Positions 10,450-21,632 of a DNA stretch of 64,000 bases are shown here, piece after piece. The DNA is from Symbiodinium natans. Taxonomy: Eukaryota > Sar > Dinophyceae > Suessiales > Symbiodiniaceae. A program made the position numbers and the translations under genes. A model generated the notes under the pieces. It searched no databases. It was given only the letters and a program-made list of their open reading frames with translations, and was not told where the DNA came from. Every line of letters begins with the position of its first letter. The first letter of the stretch is position 1. The stretch lies in the NCBI GenBank assembly GCA_905221605.1, contig CAJNDS010002168.1, forward strand, positions 1,013,347-1,077,346, read 5' to 3'.

Positions 10450-10979
10450 GTGAGAAATGATTGATTGCTAAATGCTACTTTCATCGAGGAGCTTTGCACA
10501 ATCTCGGCCGCCCGGAGCATTGCCTCTGTGATCAAAAGCACGCAAGGTTAGCACCGCTCATGTTTCGGATCCTCTGGCTGCGACCACGCCGTTGTTGCGA
10601 TTGCTGCGACCAAACAGAGCAAACGAAACCATGGAGTTTGTGTAACAGCTTTGCACGCATGAAAGCACGGGATCAGTCTCTCCAAACCAAGCGCCCGCCG
10701 TTCACCCAAAAAAGAGTCAAGCTCAGATCAGGGAGAAGAAGGTTGTTTGGGTTGAAAGTGGAAGTCACCTGAACAGGTCGTGGTAGAAGCTACTACCGAG
10801 AAAATTCTTAGGGCTCTTTGGTGGAAAGGAGATAGAGCGGATACAGGACCAGATGACCTTCAGGAATACAGGGTGCATTCCCCCTTTGAGAAAGTTGAAC
10901 CATCACCCCAGGTTATAGACTGTCCAAAAGTGCTCCAGGTTGGCTTGTCACTGACGCCGAGAGAGCCTGTCTGATGGCA

Positions 10980-11920
10980 TCAAGAAAATGCATGAGAGGG
11001 TCAGTCGGATTGAACTTGGGATATTGTCCATGCCCGAGCGCACGCGAGCCTTCCAAGGTGATTCTCACAAACGCATTAATTGTCGGAACCCTGCCTCTTT
11101 CTGGCCTTCAGACTCATGTTCCTGAGCGCGCCGCCGGCATTCGGTCAGCGTTCGGGACAAGGCAGCGATGATCTGCAGCTACACACTCCTCGGGTATCTG
11201 AATAAAACGAGAGGTACACTGTGTTGTACAGACCTGTTGGGTTGCGTGCTGTTGCAAGAAGAGCTCCGGCTTTCTTACGACTTGCCTCTGCAAACGCAAT
11301 AACAAGAATTATTCCGTAACTCAAGTCCTTTCGATCATCTGTTGGATAGCTCCGGCGTATCGTTTGGTATTTGGGTTAGTTAGGCCCCCTGGGCCAGCAT
11401 GAATTCAGTTCTGTATAAGACCAATGTTTACCTGGTGAACCCCGCGCGTCATTCCAGAATGACCTTGACTGCTTTCGTCAGGCCCGCCGGCTGATAGAGC
11501 GCGAAGACGTTGCTCGCGTTGGTTCGCTGTCATGGACGGGGCGAGGTGGGTGTTTGCTTGCTTGTGCGCTTCCCTCGGTTAGTAAGAGCGAGAACGCCGA
11601 GGAAGTGCTTTGCGCATAGCACGGGCCTTTGTTTGCTACTTCGTAAGAACGAGAACGCAGCAAAGGTTTATGCTCGATGCATCCAGTTCGCGTGCGGTGG
11701 CTGTGCTGCTTGTGTGGCTATATCAGCCATTGCATGCGTGAGGGCTGTGCTGCTCACTGTGTGGCTTACACCAGCGCTTTGCCTATTGATGCGAATAACT
11801 GCCCTGCACCCAGCAGCAAGCCTGCCTCTCCCACCCGTGCAGCATATCAATTCTTTGCAACATTGGAGCGCGCTTAGTACAATTGCCACGCCCCCTAGCT
11901 AGTACGAGCCTTGCCGCCAG
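10980..11920. other. No gene recognised; scattered GTAAGAGCGAGAA words
   Basis: Many short frames occur on both strands and none resembles a family. The word GTTAGTAAGAGCGAGAACGC (from 11579) recurs as TTCGTAAGAACGAGAACGCA near 11640 and again at 16052-16110, so this tract shares an old dispersed repeat with the 16-kb region. Confidence 0.5.
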
Positions 11921-12040
11921 GTGCCCGCACATGCACAGACTCAAGGTGCACAGGCCCGTCCGGGTCAGGCGTGGCTGTAGGTGCTCGCACATGCACAGGC
12001 TCAAGGTGCACAGGCCCTTCCGGGTCAGGCGTGCTGACGG
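11921..12040. repeat. 60-bp tandem duplication
   Basis: Two adjacent 60-bp units (11921-11980 and 11981-12040) begin GTGCCCGCACATGCACAGAC and GTGCTCGCACATGCACAGGC and differ at only a few positions outside the last nine bases. It lies immediately upstream of the LINE relic. Confidence 0.95.
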
Positions 12041-12049
12041 TGACTAACA

Positions 12050-14330
12050 TGTGGAATGCCAGATGCCTAGCACGTAAGGCCGCCATACGTTACCTCCTAT
12101 TGGAGAACATGAGTGATCTTTTCCGGGCATGGCATCAGCAGTGCCGTTTTCAAAAACTGCACACCCAATTTCACAAGGCTGGTAAACAACGACGCCGGCA
12201 ACTTTGCCTCGAACAGATCGAAATTGCGGAATGGGCGGCCAAAGCTGGTAAACAGCGTGACTTTATGAGGTGATTAGAAGGTTGGCGCCAAAACAGGAAC
12301 GTCGCAAAGTCCAACTCCGTGGCGAAAACAACACCATCCTGACCTCGGCACAAGAACTGCAGAAACTTACTGAATTCTGCCAAGATCTTTTTTCTCTCGA
12401 AGGAGCCGGCGGTCACGGTACCCCACCACCATGAAACAATCCAAATCGACGCTAAGGAAGTCCAACAAACCCTCAATCTACTCAAACCGACGAAAAGTGC
12501 TCCTAGACACCTCGCACCCACATCGGCCTGGAAATACCTTTCGCACCTCCTGGCGCCACACCTCGCAGACATACTCCATCGCAGCATTTCGACGGGCACC
12601 CTTCCGGAGCTTTGGACACATGCATGGATACCTGGTTGCCAAAGCCGGGGAAGCCACCAAACAAACCAGAGAACCTCAGACCTATAGCCCTTCAGGATTG
12701 TGAGGTAAGAGCATAGCCAAAGCACTCCAGCAGAGGCTTTCACCGTGGATCAACGAGATGGTGTGGCAACAACCTCAGTTTGCTTACTCCAGGACGCCTC
12801 CTGGAAGTAGCCGTTCTGCGTGCGGTGCACCATTGTCAGAAGGTAAAGGAAGTCCTCCGAGCCCAACAGCGAAATGTCCGCGAAAAGAAAAAAGGCTTGG
12901 AAGCAACAACATGTGCTGGAGGTGCCATTCTGGCACTCGATATGAGTCAGGCCTTTGATCGGGTTGACAGACATCAACTGCGAAAGTCCTTGGAGCAATC
13001 GAATCTGCCACAGGCCTTGGTAGAGCTGATTACGCAGTGGCACAACGGTATTGCATATCACCTCAGGAGTGCCAATAAACCATACCAATTCACACTGAAA
13101 CCAAATACCTTGGTACGATCATTTCTTTTGGTAACTTTGCTACGGCGACAGTTCGCTATCGGATTCAACAAGCGGAAACCCAAAGGCGCCGACTCCAGCG
13201 AATCTTACAGGGCAAACACACCCTTAATCTTTTCGCAAAGGCTAAGCTCTGGCGAACATGCGTTTGGACCTCCCTTCAACATGGCCTACATGCAGTCGGA
13301 TGAACTTAAATCTATTCGGTCTTGCTGCGCTAGACACCTGCGTGCAATAGCCTCATGTCCCGTACATCACACGCGACTCAACGACCGAACTCTTTCTTCG
13401 CTTGAAAGTTCCGGAACCACAAGAGCTGCTCCAGCAGAGATTTGATAACCTCAAACAGGCAATGCGCTGCAGTTCGACCCGATGATGAACACTTGAAACA
13501 AATATGGAAACCTTCCGAGACGCGGCACATTGCTGAACTGCAGAAACGACCAACAAGCACGTATGGTTTCAGAAGCCACCAGCACACTTCTCAAACCTTG
13601 GGAGGGAGGAATGTGGCATCAACCGGTTCTCACGCCCTGCCCGCCATTTTTACATGTCCCATACCGACTGTGTGAGCCTTGGAGCTCTAAAGATCCACCA
13701 CGACGAACACGACAAACCTCTCCTCCCACCCTTCGATCGGCAGTTCACAGCTGTGAAGATGTTCCCAAATGCAGACACTGCAGAAGAGAATTCATGATGT
13801 GGCAGGCCTTGCAAGTTCACATCCAGACAAATTGCTGCGCCCTTCTGTGGCTTGCATCAGGATGGCATTAATGGGAACAGAGGTCACCTCTCCATCACCA
13901 CTCGAACCAGGAATCTCGGCGACCTCTGGCCTGCGAACATACAGCCTTGAAATTCCAACACTTGACGAAAGACCTCTGGTTCAACAATCCGTGACTTCAT
14001 GTTTCGGTGTGGGTGGATGACCATGATCTCATTTCCTGCCACGTGAACGCCTCAAACATAACTGTGCAAACTGTAAACAATAGATAGAAGATGGCAAAAT
14101 GACACTACATTGCCAAAGAAGACATTCCGATGTTTGGAACAGATCGAGCACCTTGGCCACCTTGGATGGAGGGGTTGCTAAAGCTGGAGCTGTCTCTCCA
14201 TGTAGGTTTGTTGGCAATTCCTCTTGACTGCCGCTGACACACTGGGACGCACGCAATGCAAGTGGCGTCGCGTACACATGCAAGCACGTTGCAAGCGGGG
14301 AACCCCTGAAGCGGAACTTCAACTTGCTTT
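12050..14330 (+). pseudogene. LINE-type reverse transcriptase relic with zinc-finger tail
   Basis: Frames interrupted by stops and shifts read in order: a basic pre-RT segment (12130-12400); GTLPELWTHAW with a KPGKPPNKPENLRPIALQD-like stretch (12590-12695); and the RT motif ILALDMSQAFDRVD (12930-12968), which includes the first catalytic Asp. Next comes a jump at about 13100 straight to KYLGTIISFGNFATATVRYR (13103 on), then CRHCRREFMMWQALQVHIQT with C-x2-C-x12-H-x4-C spacing (about 13767-13835). In intact elements of this type, the RT palm with its second catalytic pair lies between the QAFDRVD and KYLGTI blocks. Here it is missing, so the copy is internally deleted as well as frameshifted. 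It is dead. The order RT then C2HC fingers matches LINEs common in dinoflagellates. Confidence 0.8.
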
Positions 14331-14399
14331 CTTCAACACGCTTCCCTCCATCACTTGAACTCCCAATGGTGGCATGTCCTTAGAGATTCAGAGTGCTGC

Positions 14400-15600
14400 C
14401 TCAAGCAGGCGAGTCAATGCGCTATGGTCCCCACCTTAGATGCTTGAGCGTATATGCTTTATTGCTTGACACAGCACCCATGTTTCTGGTCTTCCCGTAG
14501 AGCTCTTACACGAAGAGACGTTTCTTGCGCAAGCTGCCGTCTGCCTCTGGTGCCACGCGAAGAAATGCATCCAACTTGTCTTCCAACAGGCCGTTAACAG
14601 CTCCTGTCAGGTTTTCATGAGGCGGGTGGTCGAGTTCACAAGGTTCTGATCTGATCGTCTATGTTGACAACCAGTCCTGCAAAGCGTTCTGTTTGGCGCT
14701 TGATCATGAAGTATGTTGCCATGCAAACAACCTTGGTGACCATTCACACAAAGCCCTTCTTTTCCCAGTTGGAGTTTGCTGACTTTGTGGACATGCATGG
14801 GCCAGTAGGATCCGAAGAGTGGGATCGAACCATGGCGACAGAGGGGATGAAGGCCCAGGTGAGCGTGTCGGACAGTGGGAGGTGCCGATGTTTCACGCAC
14901 ATGGGTGAAACGTATTGCACTCCTTCTCATGATGATGCCGATGCCAGCTGAAGCTGTCACTACTGCTTACAGTTCTCGGTCGTGGGTGTGCAGCATTGTT
15001 ATTTTCTTGGTATGCCTTGCATTTTGCTTGGGCAGTGAGACCAAGCGAGATGATGGCGATGGATGGTTATTTATTTCACAGCACGGCAAGGCAGTTGAAC
15101 TGTCGTGGGGCATTGTATGCCATTGCGGGATTGTTTCCAGCTATGTTTCTTGGAGTCTTGGGTTACAGGGCTCTGGTGTTGGTGTGGAGGCTGAGATGAA
15201 CCCACGACTTAAACCTGATGCCGACCGTCATCATTCTTGTGATGCTGACCATGAGGGTCAAGAAGCCCCACTGGCCGATGTCCAGCGAAAGCGGATGCTT
15301 CATACGTGTCAATCGTGATCTTGCAAGACAGTTGGAACAGGCGCGGCGCGAACCGTGGACTGGAGACAGAGCTCATTCGAGCTCGTGAGCGTGCAGGACC
15401 ACCTGCACGAGTTGTGACTTTAGCCCGAGGCGGCGTTCCATCATGAGAATTGCCACGTACATCAGAACAATCCGAACAATGTGTTGACTCCTTGCAGCGA
15501 CTGTCAGCATATGTTCTTTGAGTGAGCAGCCTTACGGACGGAGATCCAGCTGCATATGGAATGCTGAGAGCCACTTGCGGATGCCATGCTTTACGGTTTC
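14400..15600. other. Possible downstream LINE remains; no intact gene
   Basis: Overlapping frames of 70-150 codons occur on the plus strand (14661-14951, 14875-15318, 14996-15199). Two of them share a hydrophobic stretch (SIVIFLVCLAFCLG) near 15000, but they overlap in different frames and contain no recognisable domain. Continuation of the LINE or another decayed element is the simplest reading. Confidence 0.35.
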
Positions 15601-15649
15601 CAGGCTCGTTTCACTTGAGGTTTCGGTGAGTTTCGTTGTAGTGTACAGA

Positions 15650-17880
15650 CGAATCTCAGGCGGGGTGAGGAAACCTAACATCTCTGCCCTTTGAACACAC
15701 CTCATGTATAGGAAAAAATGTTTTCACTTGACTTTGGCATGAGTCCAATTTCATGAGAACATGTTGTGAATTGCAGAACTCCGCCGAACCACCAGGCTCT
15801 AAGAGTAGTGGAAAAGTCCGCTTGGTTTTTCAGTTTCTCTGGCTGGAGCAAGCTCAGCCAGGGAAGAAGCCCAGCGGCAGGCTTTGGTTAGTTTAGGGAC
15901 CACAGAAAGGGCTGACGGACGCGCCAGAGTGTGGAGGTAAAAGGCTATGGCTCGCTGCCCGAGAGCCTTCCCACCTGAGATGCCCAAACCAACCTGGCCC
16001 TCCCTGCGTGCAAGTGTCATGGGTTCCTTTTGGAGCCGTGAGGTAGGGCCAGTTAGTAAGAGCGAGAAAGCTGGTCCGTTCCTGCCTGGTGAGTAAGTGC
16101 GAGAAAGCCAGGGCAGCCGCCGTGGCAAACAGGAACTCAGTGCTGCTGTGGCTTGGGTTTCTGGGGTCTAGGTTAGTAAGCGCGACTCCGGAGGTTGGCG
16201 ACGAGGCCAAGTCACTTGTGTGCAGTAGACGTACAGGCAAAGCCCACGTGTAGGCTCCAGACCTTTGCCTTCTCTGAGTGAGCCGAGGGTGGGTGAGTTT
16301 CTCCCCTGTATACAGGCAGGGCCGATAGGGTAGGCCGTACAGACCAGGCAGTTCAACCTGCAGAACAATTTGTCTAGGGCTCTGTACAGTGCCAAGCCAG
16401 TGAGTTTCTGTAGGCCGCTGAGATTCTCGCGTAACTGGTTAAGCCCTTAATTCTTCTCTCGGTGCTCCCCGCACATAGTTCGGCCGTGTTTAGCAGGCCA
16501 AGGACACCCAGAGAGTTTATCATTGTTTCTGTGCATAGTTTCACCTTTTCCGGAACTTCTAACCTGGCTAGCGACGCAGTCCGCTTTCGAGTGAAATTCA
16601 AACCCAATTTTCGAGTCTGTGCCACCAGATCTACGGTCTGGAATTGCCATGACATGACTTGTGCATGTTTCGATGGTGATTTGAATCTCAAAGTAGGTAT
16701 GGTGTGCCTGTACATAGTTTTTGGGATGTGATGAAAGTCGTTCGTTTGTCGTTTGACGTTGTCCGTTTATTTCCCGAACCATAATCAACTGAGACAACAG
16801 TTTTCTCTTCGAAGTAAGTGCCTGTTGACTGTAGGCAAGTGTAGGAAAGTGTAGACAGCTGGTAGAACAGGTCTGCTGAGAGTTTTGGTAAGGCTAGAAA
16901 GTATGTAAAGTGACTTGTTCTTGCTTTGCCTTGAACCTGAAGGTCCTCAGCATGCCTGGAAGCCTGCATTGAGTGTTTGAAGCCGCGTCTGCTCTGTGGC
17001 TCAAGATGAACTGTGGCTCAAGGTGAGCTGTGTCTCAAGTGACGAGCTCAAGAAGCCTAGCTCAAGGCTAAAGGCCGAGGAGCTTCTGCAAACGTCTTTC
17101 GCTAGAAGGTGAAAAGGTGTGGTGTGCTTGCTTACTGTGCGGGTTGTGGGGTTTGGTAGTCCTGGTTTCTCCCTGACCATAGGGGTACAGGGTTTCTTAG
17201 GCTGCTTTGCGTTTCTACGGCTCCAATCATTGGAAAGGCTCGTTTTCACCAACGTGCACGTAAACACAATTCGCAGCATTTTTCCCGTCCTACCTTTATC
17301 GTGTAACATGACTACTACAGTGCTTTTACCACAACACAGCAACAAACAGGAACTCGACAAGGACGTCCACTATCTCCATGTTGATTTTGTGTATTTCTGG
17401 AATGCATAAATCATGATGTAGGACTGTTCAGAATGCCAAGCTTCCAGGCCTTGACTTCAATAGCACGCGCACGCAATGAGCTCCCTCTCCCTCCCCAGAG
17501 GAAACGATATGCAATATTTGGGTCCCCTGATTATTCTGGTCCATTTTTGTCTTGATTATGCCGGTCCATTTTTTTTGCGTTTGTTTTTTGTGTCCGGTTC
17601 ACAAGTAGAGAAATTTGAGGTTTTCGCATGAAAATATGTCGAGGAAATAGAGAGGTTAGAAGAAAGAGGAAACATAGGCCCCCTTGCTAAAGTATAAAGA
17701 AAATTGATGCTGTTTTCCTTTTGAATACAAGGCTTAAGACGACAGCCAAGCCTGCAGAAAGGAAGGAAAACTTGACACCGGCTGATCAAGATTGGTTCTT
17801 ATCTTAAACGCTAAGCCCTCAACTCTCTGATTTCCTAAAGCTCTGCATGTTTGCCTGGTGCTCGTGGTTCGCAGCTGCTA
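15650..17880. other. No gene recognised; repeat-derived words
   Basis: Frames on both strands are short and conflict. GTTAGTAAGAGCGAGAAAGC (16052), GTGAGTAAGTGCGAGAAAGC (16090) and GTTAGTAAGCGCGACT (16171) echo the motif at 11579. GCATAGTT words occur near 16472, 16530 and 16712. These suggest a decayed dispersed element rather than a gene. Confidence 0.5.
16995..17066 (+). repeat. Cluster of GGCTCAAG-type words
   Basis: Five copies of (G/T)CTCAAG fall in about 70 bp, the first three in 17-bp units of CTGTGGCTCAAG plus RTGA. GGCTCAAG is the 3' end of the dinoflagellate spliced leader, so the cluster could be a tandem of leader 3' ends or a chance minisatellite. The leader 5' half is not present here. 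Confidence 0.4.
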
Positions 17881-17901
17881 GCAGAGGGTCAATTTTCAAA
17901 G

Positions 17902-18273
17902 CAGACGCTGCGCAGCCCTCTCATCAGATTCCATGAAGCCCTCGCGAAGACTCTGCGAGAGGTCGGCCCTTCCATGAAGTGAGCCACAATCCAAAAGCTC
18001 GACCACCCAGAAGCCCCCGGGTGCAAGAGCTCGAGTCCATTTTGCTGGGAGGTGAGCGTCGCAACCTGGAAAAAGCGCGGCAGAGAGAAAGAGAGAGAGG
18101 AAACAGCAACGAACACCCCGAAACCCGAAAACAGCCAGGTCTTGGTCGCGAACCCCCAAAGTCTGGGAGCCGAGACTCCGTCGGGGGACCCGGCATGCGT
18201 GGGCCGTTCTCGTGGCTCTTTCTTGGGAGGCTTTATGGCGTCGTATTTTCTAAAGGGGAGAGTTCATGTTTAG
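17902..18273 (+). CDS. Candidate coding remnant, unidentified
   Basis: Behind TTTTCAAAG the frame reads SPLIRFHEALAKTLREVGP, then a TGA at 17980-17982. It continues in the same frame as KLDHPEAPGCKSSSPFCWE, at whose end a GTGAGC donor appears. Either the TGA is a mutated Trp codon in a decayed gene, or 17902-17979 and 17998-18050 are parts of different transcripts. The amino-acid make-up is convincing, but the gene is not recognised. Confidence 0.35.
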
Positions 18274-18932
18274 AGTTTAGGTTCTCTTTTGCTTTGTTTG
18301 GGGTTTGGGGCGTTACTCTTCTTTCAAAGAGGGAGGTGGGGTTAGGCTTGTGGGTAGGGCTTTAGAAGCGGCTCAGCAAGAACCAACCCAAACTTGATAC
18401 AATCTCTGACTCGGCAGTTGCTTTTGGGACAACTCCGAGGAGGCCGCAGCTTCGGGTTTCGGGGTCTGGCTGGGAGGGGGGGGGAATTCAAGTTTAAGTT
18501 TAGCGGGCTTCAGGGGATTGAGCTAAGAAAAAAGGTCATTTCTGGGGCGAGGCTTTCCCCTTGCCCTGTGTCCCTGAATACACAAGGTACTCCACCGGGG
18601 AACTCTTTTCCTGAAGTAGTCCTTAACTTGAAAGGTAACTCCGCTTGTGCTTTTTTTTGTCCGTGGTCATCTTTTTCGTTACCGCCCGAACTGGGTTTGG
18701 GACTCTATGAGCAAAACCTTTAGATCGTTGTCATTATGTTAGCTCCGCCTGTCTTAGGTCAAGCCAACGTCGTCCTGAATCCGTCCCATTCATCAAAATC
18801 CAGAAAGGGCACAGGCCTTTGCTGCATGTAGAACTTGATGGAGACCACAATCTCTCATGTACTGTAATTGTCATGCAATAATTGCTATGCATAATGGATG
18901 TGTCAGGTCAGCAAGAGCCGCTTCATCCTGTG

Positions 18933-18954
18933 CCGTAGCCTCTGTTGGCTCAAT
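18933..18954 (+). promoter_or_regulatory. Degenerate spliced-leader-like sequence (relic)
   Basis: CCGTAGCCTCTGTTGGCTCAA matches the dinoflagellate spliced leader CCGTAGCCATTTTGGCTCAAG at both ends (CCGTAGCC and TGGCTCAA), with a changed middle and one extra base. It ends about 36 bp before the ATG of the membrane-protein gene. Leader relics at this position are known from dinoflagellate genes that were re-inserted from trans-spliced mRNA. Confidence 0.6.
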
Positions 18955-18989
18955 CCTGAGGCAAGTCGTTTGCCAACTGCGTGTAGTCT

Positions 18990-20974
18990 ATGTTAATTCT
19001 TCGAACCATCCACGCTGCCACAGCTTCGATTGTCCTTGCTGTGCTCATCTTCCTGGCCCTGGGAGAGAAGGTCCTCTCCGTACGGCCATACAGTGCCTTT
19101 GACGATGGCGCGGGATTCGCTGCGAAAGAAGATCTGAGCACTACCCAGCTTCCAGCGAATCAGGACTCGACAGAGTCCGAGTCAGAGCAGTCCACGAATG
19201 ATGATCCACGAAACGGCAAGAGTGGGAATAAAGTCACCGAGGTGGAAGCAACGTTGAAAGATCCCACAGACGGCCAAATGGCCGGTGGACACGTGACCGA
19301 GGTCACAGTTGAAGAAAAGTTCTGGGCAGGTGACCCACCCGGTGTAAAGCTTGCTTACCATCGAGGGTTTGGAAGCCGGATCATAGAATGGTCTCCAAAC
19401 GGGTCCTGGAGCAAGACTCGGTCACTGCTTGACAAGAGGCCCGGTGAGGTGTTTGTGAAAGCCATCGGTGGCACAAACGTGCAGGATGTGGATCCTCAGG
19501 TTGTCACAGAGCTTTGGGCAGCGCGTGTCAATGGGACTAGTTCCTACACTGTGAGCTTCACTTCAGAGCCTCCAAAGGTGACACCTGCTCTCTATGTCAT
19601 TCTTTGCACGTTGCCATGGTGTTTGGCCACTTGTATTGCTTGCTGCACCTTGCCATGCGCAATCCAGCAAATTTACACCGGAAGTGCGTTGGCGGAAGTG
19701 GGCACAGTTGTTGAAGAGTCAGCCCAGGAGCCTGTGCCGAGACTTTCGGTTACCTGGATGTCTCATCTGGTCGAGCATGATGTGACAAGGTGGAGCCTCC
19801 TTGGCTTTGGTGTTGGCAGTGTCTTGTTGTCGATGCGCACATATGCTTGTGTGCTTGTCATGGCGCCAACAACCAGTGCAATTATTGTCGCATCGGAGGT
19901 GCAGCTTGGTGCACTTACCTTTTTCGTGGCTGCCGGGGTCAGGGCGACGAAGGCAAACCCACTCCTCGCTTCGGGCTCTATGTGTCCTCAAGGACTAACA
20001 AAGAGGTTGAGCAAGCAGCTCAAGTATGTGCTTCTATCACTGTCGCCAATGTTGACATTTGTGTACTTGGCTTTGATGGCATGGCCGGCTCTAGTTTGTT
20101 ATATAATTATTTACGGCCTCTCCAGCTTGGAAGCTCTCGCCGAGTACTACGATATCCTTTTCATTGGCCCGTACTTGTTGATATTTGTCGCGCTCCCACA
20201 CTTCCTGATCAATTCACACATCCTGGCCAAAGTCGTAGAAGCTCATGTTCGGGCAGCGACGCAAAAAGTTGAGGATATACTCCACCTGGAGAGCCAAAAC
20301 AAGGGGGATGGCATGAAACAATTGAAGCCCAAGTTGAAGGAGATACACGAGGCTTGCATCGGCTTGCGCGTGAAGGTGCTTCCAAACTTGGAGTGCATCG
20401 TTGTGCCCACTCTTGGCTTTGCAGCCTGCAGTTGGGGCTTGGTGCTGATGAACATCATCGAGTTCCTCAGTGGGCATCTGGAAGACTTCGGACACGGCAC
20501 GATAGGGATCGGCGTACTTGTGGCCCAGTTCCTCTTAGTGTTCCTGATATTCTTGCCTTTGGGAGTGAATTGCTTGTTGCCCCCTGCATCTGTATCAGAT
20601 GCTTTCGACCACCTGCTGGAGGCATTGAACGCGCTGCGGACCCTGGATGGCATGGAAGATGACGCCCAAGTCCGACTCACCGCAACTAGATCAGTTTCGG
20701 CTTTAGGGCTTAGGGCTTTAGAAAACTTCTGACTAGGTGATCCACCTCATCTTTCCTTAAGCGCTTCGACGATGCCAAGGAAAGCTACATCAAGGAGTCC
20801 AACCGCGGGCAGGGTCTGGGATTCGCGTTCTTCGGGATTGTCATCAACACTCGCCTTATCAAAACAGTCTTCATTAAGATTGCTGCCTCCGCATCATTGC
20901 TCCTCTCGGCCTTCTACAGGGTCTTGGCCACCTACCGAGATGCTCGGAGGCTGCTCTATTATGTTCCTCCCTGA
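18990..20974 (+). CDS. Multi-pass membrane protein, one intron
   Basis: Exon 1 (18990-20669) and exon 2 (20762-20974) join in phase across a 92-bp GT-AG intron to give 630 residues. Without the splice the frame would run into intron sequence and stop at 20732. Exon 2 alone codes 70 residues ending ARRLLYYVPP. Residues 10-30 form a signal peptide or anchor (ATASIVLAVLIFLALG). A polar, acidic 180-residue region with NGS/NGT sites follows, then several hydrophobic segments from about residue 200 (a Cys-rich one, LPWCLATCIACCTLPC, and others near 275, 350, 380, 485 and 515), and one in exon 2 (LGFAFFGIVINTRL). Exposure of the soluble part outside the cytosol is likely. I recognise no family. The start is taken as the first ATG after the leader-like sequence at 18933. 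This is the longest clear gene here and lies in a tract free of telomere arrays. Confidence 0.8.
20670..20761 (+). other. Intron of the membrane-protein gene
   Basis: GT donor after codon CAA and an acceptor ending CTTAAG. Exon 2 resumes in phase 0 with RFDDAKESYIKE. The intron contains GGCTTTAGGGCTTAGGGCTTTAG, a small degenerate telomere-like run, the only one in this tract. Confidence 0.75.
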
Positions 20975-20979
20975 GGAAA

Positions 20980-21630
20980 CATTCGATCCGAGTCTGGGCA
21001 CTGAGGAAAAGAAGATCTGCAGACACATATACATGCCCGCTGCAGCGACCTGTGCCTTCTTGTCCGCTTGAGTAAGTACACAAGGATCATGATGATGCCG
21101 ATACGCATGACTAGATACACTTTGCTGCAAGACATCGAGACTTCATCCAGGCAAGCAGCAGATCCCTCGCCATGTTGGCAGGGATCCTACCAGTACCGTA
21201 TGAGTGTTCCCATAGACTTGCGAAACATCAGCTGGAGCCTCTTGGCAGTCGGTGTCAGGCCACGCACCGGCCCGTCGAGTATTGCGGCTGATCCAGGATG
21301 CTGTGGACAGGAAGACAAAACTTTGGGCCCGGATTCTGGTTGATTCCGTCATCTTCTCGTCTCCACTTGGTTTCTGCAGGTTGGAATGCTGACCTCTGGT
21401 CGGCGTGGGCGCTTGCCTTTCGCTTGCAGTAGCTCCGTCATCATCATTTGAGCCTAAAGCCTAAAGCTCGTAGACCTTGGTGTGTGTTGCAGTTGAAGAA
21501 GGACTTAAGGTTTCAGGCTGTTCGAAGCTTACGGTTTGGGCTCTAAAGACCTTTAACTCAAGATAGTCAACAACGTGGACCGCGCAGTGACCGCTTAGTG
21601 ACCTCAAAAAGCCGTTCGCAAACCTTCGCA
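20980..21630. other. 3' flank; no gene recognised
   Basis: Short conflicting frames on both strands and no recognisable family, RNA or repeat. It probably covers the 3' untranslated region and spacer after the membrane-protein gene. Confidence 0.5.
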
Positions 21631-21632
21631 AA

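Noticed and set aside
20697-20732. C-terminus of the membrane protein ending LGLRALENF
   Set aside because: This is intron read-through; splicing 20669 to 20762 gives a longer in-phase protein with another hydrophobic segment.
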